Source: Helichrysum umbraculigerum (Eukaryota; Streptophyta; Magnoliopsida; Asterales; Asteraceae). Taken from it: 64,000 nt of DNA. Numbering within the stretch: position 1 is the stretch's first letter; the number at the start of each line of letters is the position of its first letter. The notes under the pieces were generated by a model, which was given only the letters and a program-made list of their open reading frames with translations, did not search any database and was not told the origin of the DNA. Made by a program: the position numbers and the translations under genes. The stretch is from positions 44,843,001-44,907,000 of the forward strand of contig CATIUR010000001.1 in the NCBI GenBank assembly GCA_949592205.1, given 5' to 3'. This document shows positions 1 through 11,112 of this stretch, piece after piece.

Positions 1-1667
1 GTTCCAAAATATTTTCAAGCTTTAAGTGTGGGATTCCTCCCAAAAAGAAGAATTTCAGACTTAGTTTGAGAACATTAGGGACAATGTTCCTCTAAGTGTG
101 GGATACACGGTATGATATACCGTATTCTTTGACTTTGATTGCTTGTCCAAAGTATAACTTTCTTAAAAATAAGCTTAACTTCGACAGTGAAGTTTTCACT
201 CATTCAGTTGGCTTAAATTTTTCTAAAAACCTCATTTGTGCTAAAATTTTTAAATTTTTGACTCTAAATAATTTTGAGAAAGATTGATTTTTCCAAAAAT
301 TGATTAAACTGCTTTGGAAAGTAAGATAAGTTAAGATACGAGTCCCTTAAAAATGAAATGTTAATTGAAGAGCATCGCACGGCTAGGCACATACACCCTT
401 TTTGCAGTGAGGTACTTGAGCCAATAAAAGCATTCATCTTTAATGCTTCACTTCTTCGTTTGATATGTGTGCCGATGTATGTGCTTTGAGTTAGAACTTT
501 CTCTCGGTATACGTTTCGAGACCACACCAATGGGCACCGTACGCGGTGAAGGTGCAGTCAGAGGACCTTGACATTTCATAGGATTAAAACCCCATTTCTT
601 AAAAGCCTAACCCGTCCAACTCTCATTCGTGAGTGTTGAAGATCCATTAGTTAAACCCTTTGAGCCTTAACCTTTCATTTCTTCAAAACCACCATTCACC
701 ACCTACCCTCACCTTTTCAAAAATTTTAAACTTAGAACGTTTTGGAGTTATGAAAAGCGTTATTTAGGCATCCTTGCCACTTTTGTCTCACACACTCTCA
801 GTTTCTCTCTGTGTTCTCTCAGAAATCTTGCGTGTGTTAAAAATCATATATCTATTGAAAGCAAAAATTCAGGTGCGAAAAATTGGCACCTTTTCTGAAA
901 AAAGCTCAGTTAAAATGAGATGTCAAAAGGACAAAGTGTCCAGAATCTCTCGAAAAATGTATAGAAAAGAAAAGAAAAAAAAAAGAGAAAAATCTCCGAA
1001 AAAATTCCCACAAAAATAAAATAAAGCTTAGTGCTTGAAACTCTCAAAGAATGCCTATTCAGAGAATCAGTCAACTCCGTGTGCGTTCCCGAGAAGAAAG
1101 TCATCAAAGCTACCTTTCTTCATAAATAAAATTCCTTCGTGTGCGTTTTCCGTTTTAAAGAGTGTCTAGATAATTCGATTCATAACTTTAGGACCTCTAA
1201 GTTTAAAGAAAATACCCCTTTTGTTCCATCACCCACTCAAAAACCCGAAAAATGTCTTGGGATGATTAGCACCGTTCTCATTGAAGTGGTGGAGATCCGA
1301 TTCTTGATCAAGCCTATGATGAGAAGCAATGCATGACTGGCTTTATGAGCGATTTCGTTTGATTAGAATGATAGGAAACCCGATACACTTTGAGTGAATT
1401 GAGTGACCACCTTTGTGAGATCGCCTAGTCATGTACAATATCCATCGAGAATTGTGAAAGTATGCCAAGCTTAACATTTCAGGTTTAAGGGGGGACTATC
1501 TTAATGATGCTTGCTTTCTAAAAAGGTTTACTCAGTTTTTGATAAATTGATTGATCTCTGGTTGTTTACTGTCAAAGATTCTCAAAACCAGATTTTTCAA
1601 AACCTTATAGCATGTGAGAATTTTAAAGTTTGCTTGAGGACAAGCAAAAGTCTAAGTGTGGGATATT
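1..1667 (+). mobile_element. Athila/Tat-like Gypsy element, non-coding 3' internal region (partial)
   Basis: No open frame above about 80 codons is present in any frame, and I recognise no protein domain. The stretch ends in a purine-rich tract followed by a TG that opens an LTR at 1668. The phrase TAAGTGTGGGAT occurs three times (23-34, 93-104, 1653-1664); in Athila/Tat-type elements a similar AAGTGTGGG phrase lies just before the 3' LTR, so this is read as the region between pol and the 3' LTR of a + strand element whose coding part lies left of the window. An A-rich tract is at about 962-1000. The lineage is inferred only from this non-coding signature. Confidence 0.6.
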
Positions 1668-2048
1668 TGATAACACGTAAAAAGTCATGTTTTTACGTAC
1701 GTTATCTTCCACATTTTAGGCACAAAGTTAACTAAAACACACTTAAAAGGACATTATTCATAAAGTTTTGTTAACTAAGTCAAAACGGAGTCGATGTTTG
1801 TAAAATCACTGAAAATGGCATGAAAAATGTAAGAAACAGGGCAAAACTGCTTCACCGTACCTCCGTTCATTCATTTTAATGCATCTTGAGCTACACTCCG
1901 AGTTAGGACCTCTAACTTATGTCATTTTCTTCGTTAGGAAATTACGAAACCGTGAGCGTGAGAATCACTCAAAATGGATAAACGACGAAGAAGTTACGCC
2001 CGAACGAAGGAACGAAGAACCAAGGAATCAGGATACGGGAGAGCTAGA

Positions 2049-2181
2049 CCGTATACGGCCAAACTAGACCGTATACGGCCTAGCACAGACCGTATACGGC
2101 CTAGCTAGACCGTATACGGCCTAGCACAGCCGTATACGGCCTGTGTTCTCCCGTATTCACCATATGCTCTCCCGTATACGG
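2049..2181. repeat. CCGTATACGG palindrome array in LTR
   Basis: Six exact copies of the 10-bp palindrome CCGTATACGG start at 2049, 2069, 2090, 2110, 2130 and 2172. The first five are spaced 20-21 bp apart, about two helical turns. Degenerate copies follow up to about 2310. The array lies 140-270 bp upstream of the TATA box at 2319, so it is in the U3 promoter region. Confidence 0.85.
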
Positions 2182-2318
2182 TCCAGTTCAACCGTATTTG
2201 CCCTAGCTCAACCGTATCGTGCGTTTGGTCAATAAAAATCAGACTTTTATTCGGGTTTGCGATACGGTTGTGCATTTGAAGGTTTGGATACGGTCTATGG
2301 ATACGGTTGTGCGTTGCC

Positions 2319-2326
2319 TATATATT
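2319..2326 (+). promoter_or_regulatory. Probable TATA box of the Athila/Tat-like LTR
   Basis: TATATATT sits in a CT-rich context, downstream of the palindrome array and about 220 bp upstream of an AATAAA signal. This order matches a U3-R boundary; the transcription start is inferred, not seen. Confidence 0.5.
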
Positions 2327-2548
2327 GAAGCCTCATTTCCACATTTTGAACACAATCCAACAACTTCATCCATCCAACACTCTCATACTTCAATTCTCTT
2401 CGTTTTCTTTACGTTTTTATAGTTTTACTCTCTCTCTAGGATAGTTTAGATAGTTTCTCTCTCTAGAGCTCTCCGTCTCTAGAGAGAGAGAGATAGTTAG
2501 TTGGTTAGCAGTAGAGAGAGAAGGAAGCTGGTATTGTAATCACGGTGT

Positions 2549-2554
2549 AATAAA
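2549..2554 (+). terminator. Probable polyadenylation signal of the Athila/Tat-like LTR
   Basis: AATAAA lies in GTGTAATAAAAGCATTCTTG, about 225 bp after the TATA box, a spacing compatible with R-region polyadenylation. Confidence 0.45.
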
Positions 2555-4063
2555 AGCATTCTTGGTGCAAGACTCTGTCTTTCTTTTCAGCCGTTACGCT
2601 GCTCAATTTACTGGTGATATCTATCTTTTCATACTTATACTATGTCCGAATTATTTCTGCCTGCTTGTATGATGTATGTTACTGTTATTGCCATGCTTAT
2701 TGAGTAGTGTGCTGTTGCGGTTGTTGAAATGTAGATAATTAGACGTAGGGATGATGTTGAATTAATCTTTAAAACTATATAATTGGGAATTGTTATTTTT
2801 GTTATGTCTAAAACTTATCATGCATCTAGACTTAGTTATGGATCACCCTTTCCAGTCCTTCGCGTGACTGCTACTTTAGGCTTAGAACTTGATCACCTCT
2901 AGGTACAGTAGGAAGTTATCTGTGTTATAGTACGAAGCCGTGTCTGTCACTGTAATTCGGCTGAAATACTGAGTATAGCTTTGGAAACACCACTGGTGGA
3001 GTACAACGTGGAAGCTCCGGAAATAGCCGTATGTGCCAACACTGTGGACTACCTAGAGACCCTAGAATATGGCCTAGGAACCAATATAACTGTGGAAATG
3101 TTACAGTACACCGTCTGTCCACCCTTGGAACTGAAGCTATGGAAACATTTCGACATAGTACACCGTACCTGTACCTAGGGGTAAAAGCTACAACATATCC
3201 CTGGTTACAAAGGATCTGTGGAACTGTTTAAGTGTAGTACATCGTGAACGGTGCCTAGTGTGGTACGCTGTGGAATGAGTATGCATTGTACACCGTTGGT
3301 GTTCCTAGGGCTGAATGACTGATTGCAAAGGAGAGTCTAGATCATGACAGAAGTAATTGAACTAATCAAACGTAAGGAATGAGTCTAGTGATGAAAGTCA
3401 AGCCCAGCAGTGGTTCAGAGTTCTTAAAACCCCTAGACTCTACAAAACTGATAGTTTAGAATAACAAAGTAATGATCTGAACATGTTTAGGAGATGGCAT
3501 TTACATTTAGGTGTTAAGAACGGTCAGAATAACCCAATGGGCAGTCTGTTACCTTATTCCTGCACCCTTCAAGGGTCACTGGTCCAAAAGACAGTGTGGG
3601 GGGTTGAGCAGCCTGTTCTGATCAGAATCACGATAACCTAGGTGCTCAGTGACATACGGATTCTGGTAATTAACTAGAATAAGTAGGGACCTAGTGTTTA
3701 CACCCATAATGCATTTGTCTATTAACTGAAAATGTCCCCAATTATCTTTATAATAAGCATCATCCCGACAACCGATTATCGAAGTTTCAACTGCCGCAAT
3801 TCTCTATCTGTCTACCTAGCTACCGATTCTCCTCTATCTTTTATTTTACTGCACGTAGTTAATTAATTAAATTAGAAAACTAAAACACCAAAAACCTACC
3901 TACTTGCACAAAACCATCCTAAAAGTGAACCCTATCTTTGGCATCGCTTCATTTCAATTCGCTCCGATTTAAGAACGACCTCGAGTTATACTTGCTGCTT
4001 ACTCACCCTGTGTAGTAGGTAGTATTTATAAGTTGAGCCCCAGCTCTTTATAAATTTAAAACT

Positions 4064-4147
4064 CACTGATCCAGCCAAGCGGTGGTTAAGTCCTGCTGAC
4101 GACAAGGACGGTTCACTCCCAAGGTGAGCTAAAGAGACCCGACCGTT
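4064..4147. other. Unassigned junction sequence
   Basis: About 85 bases between the apparent LTR end and the first recognisable Copia integrase sequence. I see no gene, repeat or terminal motif. It marks a rearrangement, because the 5' half of the Copia element that should precede 4148 is missing. Confidence 0.5.
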
Positions 4148-6737
4148 GGGCTGGCATCAGCTACCTATGTCCTTTTGGGCAGAGGCAGTTAGCACAGCTT
4201 GCTATGTTCAGAATAGAGTATTAGTTGTTAAGCCTCATAACAAGACACCATATGAACTGTTATTTAAGAGAAAGCCTTTGGTTAGTTTCTTAAAATCTTT
4301 TGGGTGTTCTTGTACAATCTTAAATACCAAAGATCACTTAGGTAAGTTTCAAAGTAAGGCAGATGAGGGGATATTTGTTGGTTACTCTATTCAAAGTAAA
4401 TCATATAGAGCATTCAATCAAAGAACCAAGATCATAGAAGAATCAATGCACATCACTTTTAATGAAAACACTGTTAATCCTGAAGGAAAAGGTCCTGAAT
4501 CACTGTTTGATATTGATGCACTTAATACTGCTTTTAGATATACAAATGTGGATACTAGTGCAGGTACAAGTGCAGGTACAAATACAGGAACAAGTGATGG
4601 AGAAGGTAGATCAGATTCAGGAATATCAGCTAGAAAGAAGAATGATTCATTGGAATATATATTATTTCCAATTTGGTCTCCTGATCCCCCAGAAGTTTTT
4701 GAAACTGATCAACCAAAGACATCACAGAATGTGGAAACAGGAAAATCAGATGAAACATCATTTTCTCATGTTGATGATTCTGATAGACATGTTATTGAAG
4801 ACAGTGCAGAAGACAGTGATATGAGTCCAGTACAGAAGTATACAAAGGCAAGTGTGGATGTTGATCAGACACCAACAAAGCATCTTGACACGGAGCAGGA
4901 ACAATTGAATTATCTACATTTGATGAGCTCTACTCCTGTGTCAAAGAGAATTGCAAGAGAAGTGTCAAGTAGTGAGTCTGGACAAGAAGGAAATTTTACC
5001 AACTTGGAGGAGGGGATTCATGAAACAGCAGCATCTAAATACATTACTCATAAAGATCATCCACTTGAGAATGTAATTGGAGATATTGAATCTGCTGTTA
5101 AAACTAGAAATCAAAGTCAGGTGTTTGAAGCTTCAGCAAATGAGGATGAAGTAAATCTTGATACAGAAGCTGTTAATACTTCTTTGTTTGCCTGTTTTCT
5201 GTCTCAAACAGAACCAAAGAAGGTTACTGAAGCTTTGAGAGATCCTAGTTGGATTGAAGCTATGCAAGAGGAGTTGCTTCAGTTTAAGATTCAAGAAGTC
5301 TGGACATTGGTTGATTTGCCTAAAGGGAAGAGGGCAATAGGTACTAAATGGATTTTCAAAAACAAGAAGGATGAAAGAGGTATAGTGATCAAAAACAAGG
5401 CTAGATTGGTTGCACAGGGATATTCACAAGAAGAGGGGATTGATTATGATGAGGTTTTTGCACCTGTTGCAAGAATAGAGGCAATTAGATTGTTTTTAGC
5501 TTATGCTTCATTCAAGGGATTCATTGTGTATCAGATGGATGTTAAGAGTGCTTTTCTGTATGGCACGATACAGGAAGAGGTTTATGTATGTCAACCACCA
5601 GGGTTTGAAGATTCTAAGTTTCCTGATAAAGTTCTCAAACTTGAAAAAGCTCTTTATGGATTACACCAAGCACCTAGAGCTTGGTATGATACTTTTTCAG
5701 ATTATCTGTTGCAGAATGGATTCAAAAGGGGTGCAATAGATAAAACTTTGTTTACTAAAAGAATTAAGAATGATATACTACTGGTTCAAGTCTATGTAGA
5801 TGATATCATTTTTGGTTCAACAAAGGATAGTCTTTGCAAGGAGTTTGAATCATTGATGCATGAAAAGTTCAAGATGAGATCCATGGGAGAATTAACATTT
5901 TTCTTGGGGCTACAAGTGAAGCAACAGAAAGAAGGAATCTTTATTCATCAAAGTAAGTATGTTAATGATATACTGGATCGGTTTGGGTACAAAGATGCTA
6001 AAGTTGCAAGCACACCAGTTGAGACAAACAAGAAATTACATGCAGATCTTGAGGGGGAGAGTGTGGATGAACATCTTTACAGATCAATGATCGGGTCTCT
6101 TATGTATCTCACTTCATCAAGGCCTGACATCATGTTTGCAGTGTGCTTATGTGCAAGATTTCAAGCTAATCCAAAGCTGTCACATCTTCTTGCACTCAAA
6201 AGAATATTTAGATATTTGAAGGGTCAATCAAAATTGGGCCTTTGGTATCAAAAGTTTACTTCTTTTGATCTGATAGCTTACACAGATAGTGATTATGGAG
6301 GAGCTAATCTGGACAGGAAATCTACATCAGGAGGTTGTCAATTTTTGGGATATAGATTGGTTTCATGGCAATGCAAGAAACAAACCACTGTATCTACATC
6401 TACAGCAGAGGCAGAATATGTAGCAGCTGCAAGTTGCTGTGCTCAAGTGCTATGGATTCAGAATCAGATGTTAGATTACGGTTTTACCTTTCTTCATACT
6501 CTTATTTTTATTGATAACAGTTCTGCAATCAGTATTATAAATAACCCAGTTAAACATTCTAAAACAAAGCACATTGAAATCAGATATCATTTCATTAGAG
6601 ATTGTAATGAGAAAAGACTTATTCAAATTTTGAAAGTTCATACTGATAATCAGTTTGCTGATCTGTTCACAAAAGCTTTTGATGTAGGCAGATTCACATT
6701 CTTGGTTACTAGTATTGGAATGATTAATTTGTCATAA
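4146..6737 (+). CDS. Copia pol fragment (integrase end, reverse transcriptase, RNase H) of S1
   Basis: An open frame of about 860 codons with no native start: it opens inside the Copia integrase (FWAEA...NRV motif near residue 15) because the upstream part is deleted. Residues 1-110 are the integrase C-terminal region, 110-360 a variable acidic Ser/Asp/Glu-rich linker. Reverse transcriptase runs from about 362 to 610, with the QMDVKSAFL motif and the catalytic YVDD at residues 550-553 (5793-5804). RNase H follows with TDSDYGG at about 711 and STAEAEY near 755, ending in [11 protein letters not shown]. No stops or frameshifts are visible in this part, so it was coding-competent until the truncation. 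It copies element RNA into DNA in cytoplasmic particles in related intact elements. Assignment to Copia is certain; to Sirevirus, likely. Confidence 0.9.
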   Translation: MGWHQLPMSFWAEAVSTACYVQNRVLVVKPHNKTPYELLFKRKPLVSFLKSFGCSCTILNTKDHLGKFQSKADEGIFVGYSIQSKSYRAFNQRTKIIEESMHITFNENTVNPEGKGPESLFDIDALNTAFRYTNVDTSAGTSAGTNTGTSDGEGRSDSGISARKKNDSLEYILFPIWSPDPPEVFETDQPKTSQNVETGKSDETSFSHVDDSDRHVIEDSAEDSDMSPVQKYTKASVDVDQTPTKHLDTEQEQLNYLHLMSSTPVSKRIAREVSSSESGQEGNFTNLEEGIHETAASKYITHKDHPLENVIGDIESAVKTRNQSQVFEASANEDEVNLDTEAVNTSLFACFLSQTEPKKVTEALRDPSWIEAMQEELLQFKIQEVWTLVDLPKGKRAIGTKWIFKNKKDERGIVIKNKARLVAQGYSQEEGIDYDEVFAPVARIEAIRLFLAYASFKGFIVYQMDVKSAFLYGTIQEEVYVCQPPGFEDSKFPDKVLKLEKALYGLHQAPRAWYDTFSDYLLQNGFKRGAIDKTLFTKRIKNDILLVQVYVDDIIFGSTKDSLCKEFESLMHEKFKMRSMGELTFFLGLQVKQQKEGIFIHQSKYVNDILDRFGYKDAKVASTPVETNKKLHADLEGESVDEHLYRSMIGSLMYLTSSRPDIMFAVCLCARFQANPKLSHLLALKRIFRYLKGQSKLGLWYQKFTSFDLIAYTDSDYGGANLDRKSTSGGCQFLGYRLVSWQCKKQTTVSTSTAEAEYVAAASCCAQVLWIQNQMLDYGFTFLHTLIFIDNSSAISIINNPVKHSKTKHIEIRYHFIRDCNEKRLIQILKVHTDNQFADLFTKAFDVGRFTFLVTSIGMINLS

Positions 6738-7467
6738 GTTATTTTTCTTATCACTGTTCTCTGTGAATAATATCTACTGTGTTTTTCATTTGGGTTAATA
6801 CTGATTTGTTAATTAAACACTGATTGTGTGTAATGTGTATCGTTATCACTGTTTACTACTTTTAGTATAAACAGTGGTAATAATCACTTCACCACTGTTA
6901 GTGTATAGTTAACACTGTATACTTGTATTTTTGTTTGCATTAACACTGCAGGTTATATTGATATGCCTTGGAGTTTAACTACTGCAGGTGTTTATGGAGT
7001 TTACCTGCTTGTGAAGTTTATCTTTCGATAAAAAAAAAAAATAATAAAATAAAATAAAAAAAAAATTAACCACTGCTTTGTTTATATGATCTTGCTAGAT
7101 CTGAAGTACTACTTGTATTAAGTTAGCACTGCCTTGGTCGGTTGGTACTGCTTGTACAAGTGAGCACTGCTAGCTTTATTATATAAATGACGCATTTGAG
7201 AAACCAAGTGTTGATTACCACTGATGGTTATTTTCACAATTATCACTGAACGTGTTATTTTTCTTAATTAACACTATTTTAGTTATAATTGGGGATTTGG
7301 TCAAATTAGGGTTTACAACTGATTCAATTTCAGTACTTAACTCTCAAACACTTAGGGTTTTTCATTACGCTTTCAAAATTACACATACAAACCACTGCGC
7401 TAAGTCTCATCGATTCTCAATTCTGTAAAATCATCTTCGATTCTTCTCGATTACTTGATTTCTTATC
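6738..7467 (+). other. S1 spacer between pol and the extra ORF
   Basis: Non-coding. It is rich in short phrases ending in CACTG or TACTG (about a dozen, for example near 6750, 6825, 6847, 6893, 6913, 6942) and has an A-rich stretch at about 7029-7066. The same ACTG-type phrase is dense in the S1 LTR (11113-11460) and the LTR of Copia D, so it is an element-wide motif rather than chance. It may hold the leader or splice signals needed to express the downstream ORF, which I cannot identify by eye. Confidence 0.5.
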
Positions 7468-8972
7468 ATGGCATCGACTTTGTCTACTGTTCAACTACCG
7501 ATTGGAAAAGATCACAATATGATCGCATTCTTAATGAAACCTGCAGAGGCAAACGAGTATGTGGAAATCATTGATTTCCTTCGTGCTTCACATATTCGTC
7601 ATGCTCTCACTGTAGCACCCAGGATATCTCACGATCATATCAACAATTTCTGGGTGAATGCATCAATAGAAGAGGAACAGGGGATTAAAAGAATCGTTTC
7701 AGAAGTTATGGATACACGTGTTGTAGTTACAGAAGCTACTGTTAGAGCTTCATTACAACTAGATGATGAGGCAGGTATAACTTCTTTAGATGATACTGTT
7801 ATGTATAATACTTTACGATTGATGGGTTATGAGGGTTCTTTTGAAGTTTTTACTTTTCAGAAAACCTTATTTTCTTATCAGTGGAGGTTTTTAATACATA
7901 CGATTTTACACTGCTTGTCATCTAAGAGATCATCTTTTGGGCAGTTTGGAAGCAACATTGCTTATGCAATTGCTTGTCTTGCAACTGGTCAAAGGTTTAA
8001 TTTTTCAAATCTGATATTTTCTGGTATGCTTAGAAACATTGAGCAGCCAAAGATTAAATTTTTGATGTATCCACGTTTTGTGCAGTTGTTCTTAAATGAA
8101 CAAATTCCTAATATAACTGCACTTGAAAAAGTTATTGGTATTGTCTCTTTTAAACCAAAAGTTTTTGTAAATATGAAGAGAGATACTAAATTTTCTGGGA
8201 AGGTTACAGCATTATTTTCTACAATACTTCCTGCACCTTCCACCACAGCATCAGTACCACCAACTGAAGCTGAACCAACTACTGAGAGAATGGTTCCACC
8301 CACCACTTCTCAACCCACAGTAGTTGGGGGTAATAAAAGAAAACAAGGGACCACAACAGCTAAATATTCTAGAGCCAAAAAGGCTAGAAAACAGGCATCT
8401 GAGGCTGCTGCTGCTCAGATGTCTCAGTCAAATGATTCATCACAGCAGATGATCAATGAGGAGGAGGATGATCATTCTGAGAGGGCTGCTTCTACTGCTT
8501 CTAGCCCACTGGCAGAGCAGGACAGAAGTAACATTAATAAGACCCCATCAGAGGCAACACATGGACATGATTCTACACCTGTAGATGATCCTAGTGGTCC
8601 CAGTACCAAGAACCAAGGGGACTTTGATGATCATGCTAGGCATGAGTCAAAATTTGATGATGTCAATGATTCACCAAAGGATTCACATCCTGAAGGTGTT
8701 GAGGCTAGAACTAACTTGGAATTGACGAAAATGGTTGATTATGTATGGGCTGAATTTGTAAAGGAGAGGAAGAAGAATAAGGCTAAGGATGAAATTATCA
8801 CTCAGTTACAGAGGAGAGTGCAGCAGTTAGAATTGATTGTTATTAAATGTTTAAAGAAAGGAAGGAAATATGTGGTTCATGATACTTCTGAACCTGAGGA
8901 TGCTTATCAATTTCCACAAAATGCTTTCAAAAAGGGGGAGAAGGTCTGGACAAATTTGGGTGATAAGAAGAA
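7468..8972 (+). pseudogene. S1 extra ORF after pol, N-terminal part (broken by a MITE)
   Basis: ATG at 7468 opens a 501-codon segment that runs into the MITE at 8973; a stop just inside the MITE (ending 8979) closes the frame. Residues 1-250 are a compact globular-looking region (phrases HALTVAPRI, LMGYEG, QWRFLIHTILHCLSSK, MYPRFVQLFLN). From about 255 on it is low-complexity Ser/Thr/Glu-rich with a basic patch (KRKQGTTTAKYSRAKKARK), a possible nuclear localisation signal. Proteins with these phrases follow Copia pol in Asteraceae assemblies as I recall; in Sireviruses this position is called env-like, but I see no signal peptide or membrane segment, so an envelope role is not supported. The original frame continues exactly at 9298. 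Confidence 0.75.
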
Positions 8973-9288
8973 GGGTTAATGTACAAATTCGTTACTGTAC
9001 TTTGAGAAAAAGTTCATGTAGGTTACTAAACTTTTAACATGTACAAATTCATTACTATACTTTCACTAAATTGTCACCACGCCTATTTTACTCAGTTTTT
9101 ATTCAAAGTTTAGTGACCCAATTATGCTAATTTTTACAAGTACAATAACATAATTGAAATATGGTAAAAAGTTTAGTAACTTATATGAACTTTTTTGAAA
9201 GTACAGTAACGAATTTGTACATGTTAAAAGTTTAGTAACCTACGTGAACTTTTTCTCAAAGTACAGTAACGAATTTGTACATTAACCC
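8973..9288. mobile_element. 316-bp Mutator-type MITE in the S1 extra ORF
   Basis: Begins GGGTTAATGTACAAATTCG and ends with its reverse complement. The terminal inverted repeats are about 90 bp with roughly three mismatches and each contains two copies of a subrepeat TACAAATTCRTTACTRTAC. It is flanked by a perfect 9-bp duplication TAAGAAGAA (8964-8972 and 9289-9297). Long inverted repeats with a 9-bp duplication are the hallmark of Mutator-like non-autonomous elements. No coding capacity. Removing the element and one duplication restores the host reading frame, which confirms the boundaries. Confidence 0.9.
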
Positions 9289-9297
9289 TAAGAAGAA

Positions 9298-10468
9298 TAA
9301 GAGTGACAAGGTGGTGGATGATGATGAGAAGGTTGATGAAGAAATGGAGATGGAACAACCAGAGGATGATGAGTTTGTGGATACACCTCCAACACCACCA
9401 ACAGAGCCAGAAATAAATGAGTCAGTGTATGAGACAGTGGAAACAGAAATGAATGAACCAGTGGCAGATGAAAATAAGTCTGATCATACTGAGGTTATTG
9501 GGTCAGTGGATAAAACTGCAGAAGTTGATATGGCAGATAAGACTGAGGAGTTGAAGATAGATGATGATGGTGAGGAAGTAAATAAACCAGAGATAGCAGT
9601 GGAAACAGCAAAAACTGATGCTCAACAACAAGTTGAAAAGACTAGGAAAAAGAGCATTCCAGTTAAAACTGCCAAGATGACAGGAGCAGGAAAGAAGGTT
9701 GAAAGTCCAAAGAAGACATCCACACAACAACCATCTTTGCCTGGATTTCAGATTAGAGAACCTGTTGCTGCTCCTGTTCAACAGAAGAAAGACTTGCCAA
9801 AGATTGATCCAAAAGATAAGGGCAAAGGAAAACTGGTAGAAGAACCAAAGAAGAAAAAGCAAAAACCAGTGCCACCTGAAGTAACTGCTCATGATACTGA
9901 ATATGCACAAAGGTTACAGGCTGAGTTAAATGCAGAGGACTTGATTGATGTTGAGATTGAGGAAGGAAAGTTTGTAAAAATGACAAAAGAGCAAGTGGCA
10001 GAATGGGATGAATATTTGTTGAAAGAGCAGAGACAGGATGATATTGAATATCTTGTTGAACAGATTAAGAAAAAGAAAGCAGAAGAGGCAAGAAAGAAGA
10101 AGGCTGCAAAACCACTAACAAAAGCTCAGATGAAGAAGAACTTAATTGCAAAGCTAAAAGGTGGGTATATTCCTTTGAATGCATTGAAACAGATGACTTT
10201 AGAGAGATTGCAGGAGTTATGGGATAAAGATGATATGAATCCTGATGTGATTGAGAAGAAAGAAAAAGAAAAGAAGGAAGTTGAAAAAGAAAGGAAAAAG
10301 GCAGAAAAAGAAAAGAAATTGAAGGAAAAGGAAGAAAAAGAAAAAAGAGAAAAGATAGAAGCTGAGAAGAGGAAGAAAGATGAAATTGAAAGAAAGAAAA
10401 GAGAGTTAGATGAAATTCCTGATAGAGAAAGGAATGTTGATGAATTGAAGGAGTTTATTCTGTTATAA
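9298..10468 (+). pseudogene. S1 extra ORF after pol, middle coiled-coil part
   Basis: Continues in frame from 8972 if the MITE and one duplication copy are ignored; an ATG at 9275 that opens this frame lies in the MITE and is not a native start. The segment is very acidic at first (Asp/Glu-rich, 9310-9600), then Lys/Pro-rich, then a long heptad-like Lys/Glu stretch (about 10060-10440) predicted by eye to be a charged coiled coil or single alpha-helix. It ends at a TAA (10466-10468) in the middle of the ancestral frame, since homologous-looking sequence continues in the same frame at 10469. The role is unknown. The coding strand shows codon-like composition rather than simple repeats. Confidence 0.7.
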
Positions 10469-10471
10469 CCA

Positions 10472-11026
10472 GTGGAATCTGAGGTAATTAATGTTGAATT
10501 ACCTGGTATCATTGATTGGTCTATTGAGCAGTTTGTCAATCCTGTTAAGATTCACAAGATTAAAATTGAAAGAGCAGATGGAAATGTATCTTGGTGGAGA
10601 TCTTTTAGGGATTTGATAAAAAGAATTAGTAGGACTGATTTGGTGAGAATGTATGAGATTGGGATGGAAAAGGATTTAGATTTGAAAAAGTTTGATAATC
10701 TGGTTGAGAAAGTTACATGGCATTGGATTAAGGCTATGTTTGAGCCAGAAGAGTTTCCATTTCAGTTTGCTACTTTCAGCAAGGTCAGAAATTGGATTTA
10801 TCATGCCAAACCTGGAGTACATCAGATTGTTATGGATGATGCAGTATTTATGTGGTTATTGACAGATAGATTTTATGATATAAATCTGAGATTTTTGATG
10901 GGCTTGAGAAATGCAAGGTTACAAGCTGCAGTTTTAGATGATGTAGCTCTGGAATTGGTATATATGGTGCTGAATCAGATTCATAAGAAGGAGGAGATAG
11001 ATAGAAGAAAGAGAAGAAATGACTAA
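10472..11026 (+). pseudogene. S1 extra ORF after pol, C-terminal domain
   Basis: A 184-codon segment in the same frame as the preceding one, separated from it by a single TAA at 10466, so it is the C-terminus of the same protein and not a separate gene. It looks globular and rich in Trp (WSIEQF, WWRSFRDLIKR, WHWIKAMFEPEEF, FMWLLTDRFYDI). The phrase MFEP resembles one I recall from the corresponding ORF of other Asteraceae Copia elements. Stop TGA/TAA follows basic residues KRRND. It lies only 86 bp before the 3' LTR. No enzymatic motif or membrane segment is visible; function unknown. Confidence 0.7.
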
Positions 11027-11100
11027 CAGTTTTGAAAGAATTTTGTGAAGCTCATAATGGAGGATTGAAGAAACTTAATGCTGTGAAGGACAGATTAAGT

Positions 11101-11112
11101 TTAGGGGGAGAT
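11101..11112 (+). other. Polypurine tract of S1
   Basis: TTAGGGGGAGAT immediately precedes the TG of the 3' LTR at 11113. Such tracts prime plus-strand DNA synthesis. Confidence 0.8.

Larger units (their letters stand above)
1668..4063 (+). repeat. LTR of the Athila/Tat-like Gypsy element
   Basis: The LTR begins TGATAACACG directly after the purine-rich tract at 1653-1664. It contains a palindromic CCGTATACGG array (2049-2181), a TATA box (2319-2326) and a polyadenylation signal (2549-2554), an order expected of U3 and R. Downstream, 2900-3320 holds many copies of a degenerate GTACACCGT phrase but no coding potential. The right end is not certain; the homology-like tail (GTAGTAGGTAGTATTTATAA at 4013-4032) suggests it ends near 4063. 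No second LTR is in the window, so age cannot be estimated. Confidence 0.55.

Noticed and set aside
2049..2181. Possible CRISPR-like array (regular 20-bp repeats)
   Set aside because: The repeats are 10-bp palindromes with 10-bp similar spacers in a plant LTR; no spacer diversity, leader or cas genes.
2900..3320. Possible short coding region rich in GTACACCGT phrases
   Set aside because: Frames overlap on both strands, are under 70 codons and reflect a degenerate DNA repeat inside the LTR.
9275..9297. ATG at 9275 as a native start of a separate 397-codon gene
   Set aside because: The ATG lies in the inverted repeat of the MITE; the frame belongs to the ORF starting at 7468.
10472..11026. 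A separate 184-codon gene after the Copia extra ORF
   Set aside because: It is in frame with the upstream segment and parted by one TAA, so it is the C-terminus of the same ORF.
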